Part shown: piece after piece, positions 1 to 9,239 of the stretch
Position numbering within the stretch: the first letter of the stretch is position 1
Layout of the letters: each line of letters opens with the position of its first letter
Assembly (NCBI GenBank): GCA_000768855.1
Contig: JRAN01000056.1
Span: forward strand, 1 to 64,000
From: Porphyromonadaceae bacterium COT-184 OH4590
Lineage (GTDB): Bacteria > Bacteroidota > Bacteroidia > Bacteroidales > Paludibacteraceae
Reading direction: 5' to 3'
Length of the DNA: 64,000 nt
Notes under the pieces: generated by a model
The model's database searches: none
What the model saw: the letters and a program-made list of their open reading frames with translations, nothing else
What the model was told of the DNA's origin: nothing
Program-made: the position numbers and the translations under genes

Positions 1-141
1 CCATGAGAGCTCTTTGGCTGCTTATCAAAACAATAAGCGAGAGCCCATTTGAAAATCGAATCTCACTTAAAGAGAGTTTTTAAGGGATGACTAAATAGTT
101 CAACGATTAAGTAACTCAATAATTCCTACTTTTTACATTAT
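1..141. other. Left edge, no gene seen
   Basis: AT-rich intergenic DNA after the GNAT stop; no ORF, RNA gene or hairpin that I can support. It may belong to a gene beyond the edge. Confidence 0.4.
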
Positions 142-648
142 TCATTTATCCCTCCCATACACCTCTCTATAAATAGTCTCTTTTATTTCCGCAAAACGGT
201 TGTCGAAATCGTCGATGTTATAGCTCATAAGGTGCATGTCGACTGCATTTTTGGTCTCATCGTATGGCGGTTGGGTGTAGGGTTGTGAATGCAGGCAAAA
301 CCCAAGTCGGATATAAAACTCGATACGGCGACTAGTAAGATTGTCCACAGCAGGCTCTACCTCCAAGATTACAGGCATATCGACCTGTTTTACAAACTCA
401 CGAAGTGCTTTTGTGCCATTGCCTTGGCCTCTACAAAAGCTGTCGAAGGCAAAATGTTCGATATATACAAAGCTCGTAAAACGCCAATAGATGATAAATC
501 CGACTGTTTTGTTGTCATGGTCGAAGACCTTGATATTTACCGTAGTACAGGTAGCAAAGGTATTTACAAGTTGGGCAAAACTTCTTCGCTCGTCGGCGAG
601 GAACGAATTTTCGTAAATGTGTCTTATACGCTCTAATATTTGGGTCAT
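142..648 (-). CDS. GNAT family N-acetyltransferase
   Basis: 168 residues, a typical length for a single-domain GNAT enzyme that moves an acetyl group from acetyl-CoA to an amine. The acetyl-CoA pyrophosphate loop is visible as RGQGNG (residues 73-78; family motif Q/RxxGxG/A), preceded by the hydrophobic beta strand VYIEHFAF and followed by a C-terminal FYIRLGF segment that fits motif B (family usually Y..GF). The start codon overlaps the stop of the upstream MMPL/acyltransferase gene by 4 nt (ATGA), so the two are probably translationally coupled. Substrate unknown; the coupling hints at a lipid- or envelope-related amine, but that is inference. Confidence 0.85.
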   Translation of the reverse strand: MTQILERIRHIYENSFLADERRSFAQLVNTFATCTTVNIKVFDHDNKTVGFIIYWRFTSFVYIEHFAFDSFCRGQGNGTKALREFVKQVDMPVILEVEPAVDNLTSRRIEFYIRLGFCLHSQPYTQPPYDETKNAVDMHLMSYNIDDFDNRFAEIKETIYREVYGRDK

Positions 649-3600
649 AGTGTGCTGAAATCAATTGTGTGTGTGTAGTTGGCGGAAGCAGGCGGAGTGT
701 CGACATAATGCAGGTTTGGAGGTACCGAACCGCAGTTTCGGGCAATGTCGAGCAGGTCGATGTTTGGGTCTGTTGCTGTTACTTGCAGCCGACTCTTTAC
801 CAGTGCTATCATCAAAGGCAACGTACCTTGTCGGCAGTTGGTAATGAGTATAGTGCCTTTGTCGGGAAGTTGTGCAACTATTTGGGCGAAATTGTTATGT
901 CCTCTAAGCTCCTTATGAGCAGTGCGGGCTATGTCTCTGCCTTTGTAGATGTAGTTTTTTAACACCTTGTCGGCAAAATAATCCGGAGTTTCGACCTTTT
1001 GGGATATTTCTTCGTATTTATCAATGAATATCTTACGCACATCTTTCGACAATGAGAGCAGTTGTAACTCTTGGTTGGTGCTTTCGAGAGTACCATAAGC
1101 TGTTTTCTCATCAATATCATAAACATTAATACGCTCCTCTACAACAATATCGACACGCCCTTTGCGAAGCAAAAACTCATCTTTGGGCAGTATATGTCCT
1201 ATACCGTGGATAATTACGGGTACTATGTCGAGCTTAAGGTGTTGGGCAAGATAGAAAGCACCTTTGCGGAAACGCCCTATGGAGCAGTCAGCCGAACGCG
1301 ACCCTTCGGGAAATATCAGTATGGAGTAGCCCTCATCGGTAAGCTTTTTTAGACGGTCTATATTCGCTTCTATGCCGTTGGCAACAGGCACAAAGTCGGC
1401 ATAACGGATAATAGCTCCATAAAATGGATTGTGCCACACCCAGCTATTGGTAAGAACCACTATCTTGGGCGATAGCATAAGGATATAGAGAAGGTCGAGG
1501 TGGCTTTGGTGGTTGGCTACGATTATGGCGGGTTTATCGAACGTTTCGTCGTAATGGTTGTGAACATAATGTTTTACTTGAGGCATCATAGTGGCAAGGA
1601 AACGAAACCCCTTGCAAAGTATGCGGTGGAAAATATCTTTGTTTCGTCTGTTTTTGCCGCCAATTGTTAAGAGAAAAAAGCCTATTATAGTCATCAATAT
1701 GGCGGATACTATAAATACTAAAAAGCTAAATATGGTTTTTGCGCTATTCCATAGGGTTATCGGCATAATGCGTTGTTTGCCGTTTCGCCTGTACACAAGC
1801 CATTTGTAAATAAGAGGAGGAATAGTGTAGGCACATATTACAACGGCGGTCATACCTACTATTGTAAGTTCTGCAAGCGACTTCATAGCGGGGTGTTGGG
1901 CAAAAATAAGTGTACCTATAGCCACAAAAAGTATAGTCGCCGAGAGCAGTATCGACGTTTTGAAGCGTGCCAACATCTTCCGACCGAATGTGTATTCGTA
2001 AATCAACCCTTCGGTAATGAATATCGTATAGTCGTCGCCCTGCCCAAATATGAATGTGGCAAGTATAATATTTACAATATTAAATTGAATATCAAATATA
2101 TTCATCAATCCCAAAATCCATATCCAACTCACCGCAAGAGGCAAAAATGTTATGGTTGCCAGTTCGATACGTCCAAACGAAAAGAATAGAAATATCGCCA
2201 CAATGATACCACAAATGTAAAGCACTCGATTGAAGTCGTCGGAGAGAGCCATTACCAATTTTTGCATAAAAGAGCGGTTGTCGAATGCATACGTAGCATC
2301 TGAATTGAATATTTCGGTTGCCTTCGCCTCTTCGATATTGCCTGTTATTTGGGTAAATATCATTGTCTTGTCGCTTTCGATATTGATGTAGTTTTCGGCT
2401 AATCCTTCGAGATTGTCGTAGAAGTATGCGAATGGTTGGGGGTGGTACTCTTTGTTGAGAATATGGTCAAAACCGTCAAAAGTCCCTGTCACAAAGCCCT
2501 GGCGAGTTGCCTGAACTTTTATTTGAGACATTAACAGCTCTTTGCGATTTTTCCAAAAATTGTTCCATCGTTCAATACGTTCAGTTTGAGTCTTTTCGGT
2601 GGGGAAAAAGGCTCCTATACCCGATATATTTAGACTATCGGATTTGTCCGAAATCCTATTTTTATTACTTAAAAACGGTAAAATCTTCTCTTCGTAACGA
2701 GAGAGTGCCTCTTGTGGCGTATTACCTTCGGCGACAATATAGATAGTATTACCCTTTTGGGAGGTAGAGGTAATATACTCCATAATTGAGCGCTGCTCAG
2801 CGTTCATATAGTTGATATTGTGTATATTGGCGTCGAATTTTGCTCCTGTGCTAAAAAATAGCAGCAAAAAGGTTGCCGATACAAATATCGTTACCAATAT
2901 CTTATTATTTTCTGGAGAAAAGTTGGTTATTTTGTTTAATAATAGTCTTGCTCCTTTCGGCTCTTTAGTCGATGAATGTTGATGTTTAGCCGATTTATTG
3001 TCTCTAAGAATATGAGGAAGAAAAATAAGCACAAAAATAATGGTGCCTATGAGCAATAGCGATGAGAAAAGCCCCAAATCTCGCATTGCATCAGAGGAGA
3101 TAAAGAGTAAGCTTAGAAAAGCTCCTACCGTAGTGATATTACCTATAAGTAACGGATTGATAAGCTCTTTGATAGTAGTAAGCCTTGAACCGACGTGTTT
3201 AAAATGTGTCAGGAAGTGCAGTGGATAGTTGATAGCAATACCGAATATTATAGATGCAATGCCAATTGCTATTATCGATAATGTACTTTTGAACATCACT
3301 ATCACTCCAAGTGAAAAGAGAGCTCCAAAACCAATCGATAATACAATCAAAATTAGTTGTTTAGGGCTTCGAAAAAACCACAGCAGCAATACCAATATCA
3401 CTACTCCCGATATACCTACTGCCATCATACTGTCTGCCTTTATTCGTTCGGCGTTGCTAATAGAGATAAGAGCCGCCCCAAATGGTATGAGTTCTACCTT
3501 GTTGCCAAACTCGGTGCGTGTACGGTCTATGGCTTTTCCGATTTCTAAGGCAAGTAGTTTGTTCTCTGCTGTCTCCGACGATCGGTGCGCCGATGTTATG

Positions 3601-4238
3601 GCAACGATACACTCGCCGCAGTCGTTGAATACAAAGCCGTTGTCGGTATTGTAGTGGTCGTTTTGGCGGAATACTTCGAGCTTTTTTAGAGTGTTCGACG
3701 ATAGCATCATAGGGTCGTTTATCACTATGTTACGCATAAACGCTCCCATCGGCGACAGCAGTATATTTTTGTCGGCTTCGAGTTGATTGGCTATGCTGTT
3801 GTGTGTTATGAGGCTGTCGATACGCCGATAGTCGCTATCGGTAAGGTATATAGGTAGGTTTTGCAGGATAAAATCGGTGGTTTTGTTTACATGTTCACTG
3901 TCTATTTCGTAGAAAATATCTTTGATACGACCAACCGTGTCTGCTTCTTGCAAGGTTTGGGCAAAATAAGTGGCTACATCAGTTAGTAACATCTCATCGA
4001 GAGTGTCGGCTTTGTGTGATATTACAACCACTATTTTGTTTGCTCCGCCTACCTTTTGGTATGCTTCATTTACTCGTTTGTTGTTGTCATTTGTGGGCAA
4101 AAATGATGATATATCCTCCACAAAATCGACCCTCGCCACCGACCACGCAAGCAACACTACAATAGCTGCAAACATAGCCACCAAAAGCCTTTTGTTTTGC
4201 TCGAAAAACTTAAAAATAGCTACAATGGCTCGGTTCAT
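645..4238 (-). CDS. MMPL/RND-type exporter fused to PlsC-like acyltransferase and a methyltransferase-like tail
   Basis: 1197-residue inner-membrane protein in three parts. Residues ~1-860 look like an MMPL (RND superfamily) transporter: an N-terminal membrane segment (~15-38), a large periplasmic loop, a block of about five membrane helices (~270-440), a second loop, then a second helix block (~660-850). Residues ~890-1080 are a lysophosphatidic-acid-type acyltransferase with NHQSHLD (HX4D box, near 910) and FPEGSRS (near 976). The last ~100 residues resemble a SAM-binding Rossmann start (glycine-poor motif TILITNCRQGTLPL, then ATDPNIDLLD). Such MMPL-acyltransferase proteins are known from Bacteroidetes lipid and pigment (flexirubin/aryl-polyene type) clusters, where they are thought to acylate and export lipids. 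Here no fatty-acid synthesis partners are nearby; only the GNAT gene is coupled. The methyltransferase assignment of the tail is tentative. Confidence 0.85.
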   Translation of the reverse strand: MNRAIVAIFKFFEQNKRLLVAMFAAIVVLLAWSVARVDFVEDISSFLPTNDNNKRVNEAYQKVGGANKIVVVISHKADTLDEMLLTDVATYFAQTLQEADTVGRIKDIFYEIDSEHVNKTTDFILQNLPIYLTDSDYRRIDSLITHNSIANQLEADKNILLSPMGAFMRNIVINDPMMLSSNTLKKLEVFRQNDHYNTDNGFVFNDCGECIVAITSAHRSSETAENKLLALEIGKAIDRTRTEFGNKVELIPFGAALISISNAERIKADSMMAVGISGVVILVLLLWFFRSPKQLILIVLSIGFGALFSLGVIVMFKSTLSIIAIGIASIIFGIAINYPLHFLTHFKHVGSRLTTIKELINPLLIGNITTVGAFLSLLFISSDAMRDLGLFSSLLLIGTIIFVLIFLPHILRDNKSAKHQHSSTKEPKGARLLLNKITNFSPENNKILVTIFVSATFLLLFFSTGAKFDANIHNINYMNAEQRSIMEYITSTSQKGNTIYIVAEGNTPQEALSRYEEKILPFLSNKNRISDKSDSLNISGIGAFFPTEKTQTERIERWNNFWKNRKELLMSQIKVQATRQGFVTGTFDGFDHILNKEYHPQPFAYFYDNLEGLAENYINIESDKTMIFTQITGNIEEAKATEIFNSDATYAFDNRSFMQKLVMALSDDFNRVLYICGIIVAIFLFFSFGRIELATITFLPLAVSWIWILGLMNIFDIQFNIVNIILATFIFGQGDDYTIFITEGLIYEYTFGRKMLARFKTSILLSATILFVAIGTLIFAQHPAMKSLAELTIVGMTAVVICAYTIPPLIYKWLVYRRNGKQRIMPITLWNSAKTIFSFLVFIVSAILMTIIGFFLLTIGGKNRRNKDIFHRILCKGFRFLATMMPQVKHYVHNHYDETFDKPAIIVANHQSHLDLLYILMLSPKIVVLTNSWVWHNPFYGAIIRYADFVPVANGIEANIDRLKKLTDEGYSILIFPEGSRSADCSIGRFRKGAFYLAQHLKLDIVPVIIHGIGHILPKDEFLLRKGRVDIVVEERINVYDIDEKTAYGTLESTNQELQLLSLSKDVRKIFIDKYEEISQKVETPDYFADKVLKNYIYKGRDIARTAHKELRGHNNFAQIVAQLPDKGTILITNCRQGTLPLMIALVKSRLQVTATDPNIDLLDIARNCGSVPPNLHYVDTPPASANYTHTIDFSTL

Positions 4239-4337
4239 CGTTGAGAAAATCTATTTTCATTATATAAAAACCAATTGAAAAAATGGTTTAAAAAATCTTT
4301 AATGTTGAATAAATTCGCTTGTGTATATAGTAAATTG

Positions 4338-5078
4338 TTAATTAACAATATTTATTTCATTGTTGAGCTTTGCGGAAATATACTCTTTATTTCTTGTTTT
4401 ATTTCGTATGTAGTTAATTAATACATCCCTAAGTGTTATTCCGAGAGTTGATATTTCGGTGTATTCCGCCATTGGGTATAGATGGTCGTTGCCAAACGAT
4501 AGGTAGTCGTTGGTTAGTATCCTGTAGTTGTATGTGGTGTCGATAGGCAGTCGATTTAATTTCACGTCTTTACCTTCGCCTTTTTCGATTGTCATAGCTA
4601 TGCCCGATGTAACCTGTCCTCCTTGCGAGGCGATTATTTGACACAACTCCTCCATCTTTTTACCGGAAATGGTAAGTATTACCACATTGTTGTCGAATGG
4701 TGATATATTGTAGATGTCGCCGATAGTGATTTCGCCCTGTCGGAGCGAGTCGCGTATGCCGCCGATATTGGTAATGATACAGTCGTACGATTGTCGCTTT
4801 TGACGGGCATACTCGCCCATTGCGTTAGTGATAAGGTTGCCCAAAAGTGATTCGGGCAAACTTGCTTTCATAGTCATTGCAGCATATCCGATTGGTACTC
4901 CCATAACGGTGTCGAGAGTGGCTTTGTACGGTGCTATCCAACGGCTAATTGCGTTAGTATCAGCTTTAGCTGTATGTATAACAGGTATTAGTTCTGTATC
5001 AATTACTTGTGGCTCTTTTTTCTGTCCGCAACCATAGATTACGGCTATTGTTGTGAGTAATAAAAATATTTTTTTCAT
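4338..5078 (-). CDS. 5'-nucleotidase C-terminal domain lipoprotein
   Basis: 246 residues from the preferred start MKKIFLL; an in-frame ATG four codons earlier (5090) gives a less typical signal peptide. A lipobox (VIYGC, Cys near residue 17) predicts a lipidated envelope protein. The body matches the 5'-nucleotidase C-terminal (substrate-binding) domain: TNIGGIRDSL near residue 103, a conserved N.GGIR loop, and NDYLSFGNDHLYP near the end. The N-terminal metallophosphoesterase domain that normally carries catalysis is absent and not encoded next door. In related genomes the two halves can be separate adjacent genes; here the partner is either elsewhere or lost. Enzyme activity alone is doubtful. 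Confidence 0.8.
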   Translation of the reverse strand: MKKIFLLLTTIAVIYGCGQKKEPQVIDTELIPVIHTAKADTNAISRWIAPYKATLDTVMGVPIGYAAMTMKASLPESLLGNLITNAMGEYARQKRQSYDCIITNIGGIRDSLRQGEITIGDIYNISPFDNNVVILTISGKKMEELCQIIASQGGQVTSGIAMTIEKGEGKDVKLNRLPIDTTYNYRILTNDYLSFGNDHLYPMAEYTEISTLGITLRDVLINYIRNKTRNKEYISAKLNNEINIVN

Positions 5079-5133
5079 ATAAATGGTCATCAGTTTATTA
5101 TATTATGAAATTATATGCAGTGCAAACAACAAT

Positions 5134-5829
5134 TCAATTTTTGATAGACAAAAACTCATTTTCGAGACGTTCGATAGTGATTTCGTTTTCTTCGAGAGAT
5201 AGGATTATGCTGCCATTATTTATCAAAACCGCTTTTTGACAAATAGCTTCTACCTCTTGCAGTATATGTGTCGAAAAGAGTACACTACGCTCTTTGCCGA
5301 AGTCTGCTATCAGTTGGCGTATCTCGAATATTTGGTTTGGGTCGAGCCCTGTGGTTGGTTCGTCGAGTATCAACACTTTGGGTTTGTGGATAATAGCCTG
5401 AGCCAGCCCAACGCGTTGACGATAGCCTTTCGAGAGTTGGCGGATAATCTTATGAGATTCGGATGTTAGACCTGTCTTCTCTATCACTTCGGCAACAGCC
5501 TCTTTTTTGTTTTCTATCATATATAGTTCGGCAATATGTGTAAGATACTCTTTTACAAACATATCCAAATATAACGGATTGTGTTCGGGAAGATAGCCTA
5601 TATTTCGTTTATAATCAATAGCATTTGGAAATATAGTTTCGCCACACACTTCAAGTGTGCCACTATCTTGTATTATATAACCTGTGATTATCTTCATAAG
5701 AGTCGACTTGCCCGCACCGTTTGGACCGAGCAGTCCAACTATTTCGTTGCTTCCCACCGACAAAGAGACTCCTTTGAGAACACTCTTCTTATCGTAGCTT
5801 TTAAATATATTTTCTACTTTTAATGACAC
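5134..5829 (-). CDS. ABC transporter ATP-binding protein, GldA-like
   Basis: 231-residue ATPase with Walker A GPNGAGKST (residues 35-43), signature LSKGYRQRVGLAQA, Walker B VLILDEP followed by TTGLDPNQ, and the H-loop STHIL. The LPEHNPLY Q-loop variant is characteristic of the Bacteroidetes GldA family (gliding-motility-associated exporter ATPase, partner of GldF/GldG). Family members usually run to ~300 residues; this one ends soon after the switch region with a short acidic tail. No permease gene is adjacent, so the partner must be encoded elsewhere. Other multidrug or Nod-type ABC ATPases remain possible. Confidence 0.75.
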   Translation of the reverse strand: MSLKVENIFKSYDKKSVLKGVSLSVGSNEIVGLLGPNGAGKSTLMKIITGYIIQDSGTLEVCGETIFPNAIDYKRNIGYLPEHNPLYLDMFVKEYLTHIAELYMIENKKEAVAEVIEKTGLTSESHKIIRQLSKGYRQRVGLAQAIIHKPKVLILDEPTTGLDPNQIFEIRQLIADFGKERSVLFSTHILQEVEAICQKAVLINNGSIILSLEENEITIERLENEFLSIKN

Positions 5830-5921
5830 TTTGTGAGGCTATTATTTTGTTAGTAAAAATGTGAGTCTAAAAAGCACTGTCGGGCAATGCCTTATTGTTT
5901 TTTTAATGGTATTTATACAAA

Positions 5922-5970
5922 GAATAATGGTATTGTTAATGTGGTAAAAACTTTAACAATACCATTATTC
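5922..5970 (-). terminator. hairpin downstream of serC
   Basis: A perfect 17-bp inverted repeat (arms 5922-5938 and 5954-5970, left arm GAATAATGGTATTGTTA) lies 12 bp beyond the serC stop, with a 15-nt loop. The minus-strand continuation is TTTGTAT rather than a long T run, so it is a terminator-like or 3'-protecting hairpin. The gene on the other side reads away from it. Confidence 0.65.
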
Positions 5971-5981
5971 AATACATTAGA

Positions 5982-7067
5982 TTATGCGTTAAGTTTTTCG
6001 AACTCTTGCATACACTCTACCAACGCCTTAACGCTCTCAACAGGACAAGCGTTGTAGATAGAGGCACGGAAGCCGCCAACCGAGCGGTGTCCTTTGATAC
6101 CTACCATACCGCGTTCTTTTGCAAATGCCATAAAATCAGCCTCTTTGTCTTTGTACTGTTCAGCCATTACAAAACAAACATTCATCAAAGAGCGGTCTTC
6201 TTTTTCGGCTGTACCTACAAACATTTTATTGCGGTCGATCTCGTCGTAAAGCATACCGGCTTTCTCTTTGTTGATTTTGTACATTGCTTCGAGTCCGCCG
6301 ATAGATTTTACCCATTTCAAAGTTTCGTGCATAACGAAGATAGGAAATACCGGAGGAGTGTTGAACATTGAGCGGTCTCTCTCTTCGGTTCCTACGTGTG
6401 TGCGGTAGTCAACCATAGTTTGAAGTTTGCGGTCGAGTTTGCCTAAAAGGTCTTCTCTTACGATAACGAAGGTAACGCCGGCAGGACCAACGTTTTTCTG
6501 AGCACCACCGTAAATCAAACCGTACTTTTTAATATCTACAGGACGGCTCATAATGTCCGATGACATATCGGCAACTAATGTTACAGGACTGTCGATATCT
6601 GTATGAATTTCAGTACCGTAGATGGTGTTGTTGGTAGTGATGTGGAAATAATCAACATCAGTAGGAATGGTGTAATTCTTAGGAATATAAGAGTAATTCT
6701 TGTCTTCTGAAGATGCCACCACCTCAACTTCGCCATAGAATTTGGCTTCTTTAACAGCCTTTTTTGCCCAAACACCTGTCTGTAAGTAGGCAGCTTTTTT
6801 GCCTAATAAGTTGGCCGGAACGTGGAAAAACTGAGTACTTGCACCACCGCCGAGGAACAATACTTTGTAGTTGTCGGGGATGTTGAGAAGCTCTCTCCAA
6901 AGGTCGGCTGTCTCTTTCATCACACGTTCCCAACCGGGAGTACGGTGCGATATTTCGAGCAATCCGATACCTGTGCCATCGAAATTACGAATAGCCTCAA
7001 TAGCCGATTCTATCGCAGGCTTAGGAAGGACACAAGGTCCAGCATTGAAATTATGAAATGTCTTCAT
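5982..7067 (-). CDS. serC: Phosphoserine aminotransferase
   Basis: Converts 3-phosphohydroxypyruvate plus glutamate to O-phosphoserine in serine biosynthesis; PLP enzyme, cytosolic. From the chosen start [11 protein letters not shown] the protein is 361 residues, the normal SerC length. The open frame extends 18 codons upstream, but that segment overlaps the predicted -7 promoter element (7119-7126) and lacks conservation-like features. Visible landmarks: FNAGPCVLP at the N terminus, GGGAST, the PLP-lysine region [12 protein letters not shown], and [11 protein letters not shown] near the C terminus. serA, which often accompanies serC in Bacteroidales, is not next to it. Confidence 0.95.
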   Translation of the reverse strand: MKTFHNFNAGPCVLPKPAIESAIEAIRNFDGTGIGLLEISHRTPGWERVMKETADLWRELLNIPDNYKVLFLGGGASTQFFHVPANLLGKKAAYLQTGVWAKKAVKEAKFYGEVEVVASSEDKNYSYIPKNYTIPTDVDYFHITTNNTIYGTEIHTDIDSPVTLVADMSSDIMSRPVDIKKYGLIYGGAQKNVGPAGVTFVIVREDLLGKLDRKLQTMVDYRTHVGTEERDRSMFNTPPVFPIFVMHETLKWVKSIGGLEAMYKINKEKAGMLYDEIDRNKMFVGTAEKEDRSLMNVCFVMAEQYKDKEADFMAFAKERGMVGIKGHRSVGGFRASIYNACPVESVKALVECMQEFEKLNA

Positions 7068-7118
7068 TTTATATAAGTATTTATTAATTAAATATTTACT
7101 GATGATGATAAAATTTTT

Positions 7119-7149
7119 CAAAGTTAATAATTAAAAACCAATTGGGCAA
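7119..7149 (-). promoter_or_regulatory. Bacteroidetes-type promoter of serC
   Basis: On the minus strand a TAACTTTG box (7119-7126) matches the Bacteroidetes -7 consensus TAnnTTTG, with TTG (7147-7149) 20 nt upstream as the -33 element. It lies ~50 nt in front of the preferred serC start. Confidence 0.6.
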
Positions 7150-7342
7150 GAAATATTTGATTTTGTGTAATAAAAAGATATTATAACTATCTATTATGTT
7201 ATAATTGGTTGTTTTGGTGTTATTTATGCAATAAATCTTATCTACATCTTGGTTTATAATCTTACCGTTTTATATTTCAATAATGTGGTTGAAAATAATT
7301 TGATGTGAAATATATTGTGAAAAAATAAATATAAAACATTGC

Positions 7343-7372
7343 TTGTTAATTCAAAAAAAAGTATTACCTTTG
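7343..7372 (+). promoter_or_regulatory. Promoter of the ribosomal protein operon
   Basis: TTG (7343-7345), a 19-nt spacer and TACCTTTG (7365-7372) match the Bacteroidetes TTG-N19-TAnnTTTG promoter. The initiation site would fall near 7379, leaving a leader of almost 200 nt before rplC. Confidence 0.7.
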
Positions 7373-7373
7373 C

Positions 7374-7574
7374 AATCCCTTTAAAAACGAGGGATTTATG
7401 AGTAATAAATTTGTACTTACTCGTTGGTAATAAAGCGTTTATGGTTATGTATTGCAAGCGAAAGTTTGTAGTGGTATAATTGCTTTTTGTGGTATTGTAA
7501 ATATAAATTTTATTTAAATATTATTATTAACACCCGATGCCCTGAGGGGTTGAACGGGAAAAAAATCAAACAAA
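7374..7574 (+). promoter_or_regulatory. Structured 5' leader of rplC operon
   Basis: Gene-free leader between the promoter and rplC. It starts with a perfect 7-bp inverted repeat (AATCCCT 7374-7380 / AGGGATT 7390-7396). It ends with a nested GC-rich hairpin directly before the start codon: outer CCCG/CGGG (7533-7536/7555-7558), inner CCC/GGG (7540-7542/7546-7548). Ribosomal operon leaders are often bound by one of their products (for example L4) for feedback control; that role here is inference. The rest of 7122-7373 is AT-rich and holds no recognisable gene. Confidence 0.45.
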
Positions 7575-8195
7575 ATGCCAGGATTAATAGGTAAAAAAGT
7601 CGGAATGACATCAGTATTCAGTGCAGAGGGTAGAAATATTCCTTGTACTGTAATCGAAGTTGGTCCTTGTGTGGTTACTCAGGTGAAAACTGTCGAAAAA
7701 GACGGTTATCAGGCTTATCAGTTGGGCTTCGAGGAGAAGAAAGAAAAGCATACCAACAAAGCAGAGGCCGGACACTTTAAAAAAGCCGGGGTAACTCCAA
7801 GACGTAACTTAGTAGAGTTTGCAAGTTTCGAACAGGAACTCAAAGCAGGAGATACGCTCACTGCCGATGCCGTTTTTGAAGAAAACGAATTCGTTGACAT
7901 TGTGGGTGTGTCTAAAGGTAAAGGTTTCCAGGGTGTAGTAAAACGTCATGGATTTGGTGGAGTTGGACAACAGACGCACGGTCAGCACAACAGAGGTCGT
8001 GCTCCGGGTTCTATGGGTGCAAGTTCGTACCCTTCTAAGGTAGTAAAAGGTATGAGAATGGCAGGACGCACAGGCGGCGACCGTGTTACTATTCAAAATC
8101 TTCAAATTGTGAAAGTTATCCCCGAACATAACATTGTTATAGTAAAAGGTTCTATTCCCGGGGCAAAAGGTTCAATTGTTTTAATTGAAAAATAA
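7575..8195 (+). CDS. rplC: 50S ribosomal protein L3
   Basis: 206 residues, [15 protein letters not shown] start, and the conserved [24 protein letters not shown] region of L3 that reaches toward the peptidyl-transferase centre. First gene of the 14-gene cluster here; the usual upstream neighbour rpsJ (S10) is absent, the region upstream being the leader and then divergent serC. Confidence 0.98.
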   Translation: MPGLIGKKVGMTSVFSAEGRNIPCTVIEVGPCVVTQVKTVEKDGYQAYQLGFEEKKEKHTNKAEAGHFKKAGVTPRRNLVEFASFEQELKAGDTLTADAVFEENEFVDIVGVSKGKGFQGVVKRHGFGGVGQQTHGQHNRGRAPGSMGASSYPSKVVKGMRMAGRTGGDRVTIQNLQIVKVIPEHNIVIVKGSIPGAKGSIVLIEK

Positions 8196-8196
8196 T

Positions 8197-8835
8197 ATGG
8201 AGGCAAGAGTATTAAATATTCAAGGTAAAGAGACAGGAAGAACAGTTCGGTTAAACGATTCTGTGTTTGGCATTGAGCCTAATAATCACGCTATCTATTT
8301 GGATGTAAAGCAGTACTTGGCTAACCAACGCCAAGGTACGCACAAGTCGAAAGAGAGAAGCGAAATCGCAGGTTCTACAAAGAAGCTTGGTCGTCAAAAA
8401 GGTGGCGGTGGTGCTCGTAGAGGAGATATAAACTCGCCTCTACTTCATGGTGGAGCTCGTGTATTTGGTCCAAAACCAAGAGATTACTCGTTTAAGTTGA
8501 ACAAAAAACTTAAACAACTTGCTCGTAAATCGGCTTTTGCTACTAAAGCAGCCGAAGGAGCTATCATTGTTGTGGAGGATTTCAGCTTTGAGACACCAAA
8601 GACAAAAGCATTTATCGAAATCACTAATAATTTGAATATCAGTGGAAAAAAAATATTGTTGATACTTGGTGAAAACAACAAAAATATCCTTTTGTCGTCG
8701 AGAAACTTGCCTAAGGTAAATGTTATAACTACCGACGAATTAAGCACATACAAAATACTCGACTGTGCAGTACTTCTCATTGCAGAGAAAGCTGTGGCAG
8801 GTATTGATCAACACTTTAAATTAGAGGAGGAATAA
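8197..8835 (+). CDS. rplD: 50S ribosomal protein L4
   Basis: 212 residues from ATG 8197, one base after the rplC stop; an in-frame TTG at 8185 would overlap rplC and is less likely. The [34 protein letters not shown] loop is the extended arm that lines the exit tunnel. L4 is the usual autoregulator of S10 operons, relevant to the structured leader ahead of rplC. It ends in a GAGGAGG stretch that can serve as Shine-Dalgarno for rplW. Confidence 0.98.
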   Translation: MEARVLNIQGKETGRTVRLNDSVFGIEPNNHAIYLDVKQYLANQRQGTHKSKERSEIAGSTKKLGRQKGGGGARRGDINSPLLHGGARVFGPKPRDYSFKLNKKLKQLARKSAFATKAAEGAIIVVEDFSFETPKTKAFIEITNNLNISGKKILLILGENNKNILLSSRNLPKVNVITTDELSTYKILDCAVLLIAEKAVAGIDQHFKLEEE

Positions 8836-8836
8836 T

Positions 8837-9127
8837 ATGTCTATAATCATTAAGCCTATTGTTACGGAGAAGATGACAAAGATTGGTGAGAAATTCAATC
8901 GTGTAGCTTTCCGTGTTAGTCGCGATGCTAACAAAGTAGAGATTAAAAAAGCAGTAGAGGCTTTGTATAATGTTACTGTTAAAGATGTTAATACTATTCA
9001 GGTAAAGGGCAAACACAAAAGTCGTTATACAAAAGCAGGCTTAATAGAGGGAACAACTCCTTTCTATAAAAAAGCTATAATCACTCTTGCTGAAGGAAGC
9101 AATATAGATTTTTATAGCAACATTTAA
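8837..9127 (+). CDS. rplW: 50S ribosomal protein L23
   Basis: 96 residues with the KPIVTEKMT start and KDVNTIQVKGK core of L23, the exit-tunnel protein that docks trigger factor and SRP. The start sits 8 nt after a strong GAGGAGG sequence, unusual in this AT-rich, SD-poor genome. Followed by an atypical 139-bp gap before rplB. Confidence 0.97.
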   Translation: MSIIIKPIVTEKMTKIGEKFNRVAFRVSRDANKVEIKKAVEALYNVTVKDVNTIQVKGKHKSRYTKAGLIEGTTPFYKKAIITLAEGSNIDFYSNI

Positions 9128-9137
9128 TATATTAATT

Positions 9138-9239
9138 AAGAATTTGAGAAATTAGAAATGTAGTAATTTGGAAAGTAATATCGAAAATTGCGTGAGTAAA
9201 TTTCTATTATTCGCAGGTTTCTATATTTCAATATTCTTG
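9138..9239 (+). repeat. Imperfect inverted repeat between rplW and rplB
   Basis: The 139-bp gap inside the operon carries two imperfectly complementary arms (about 9138-9163 and 9214-9239; shared core AAGAAT...GAAAT.AGAAA). The RNA could form a long AT-rich stem. It could be a partial attenuator, an mRNA-processing site or a MITE-like remnant; no coding potential is seen. Confidence 0.4.

Noticed and set aside
289-636. 115-residue plus-strand ORF
   Set aside because: Fully antisense to the GNAT gene, which has clear family motifs.
7254-7457. 67-residue minus-strand ORF between serC and rplC
   Set aside because: Overlaps the ribosomal promoter and leader, AT-rich, no start context; likely chance.
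7122-7574. Possible short rpsJ (S10) gene hidden before rplC
   Set aside because: No frame encodes S10 signatures; the region carries promoter and leader elements only.
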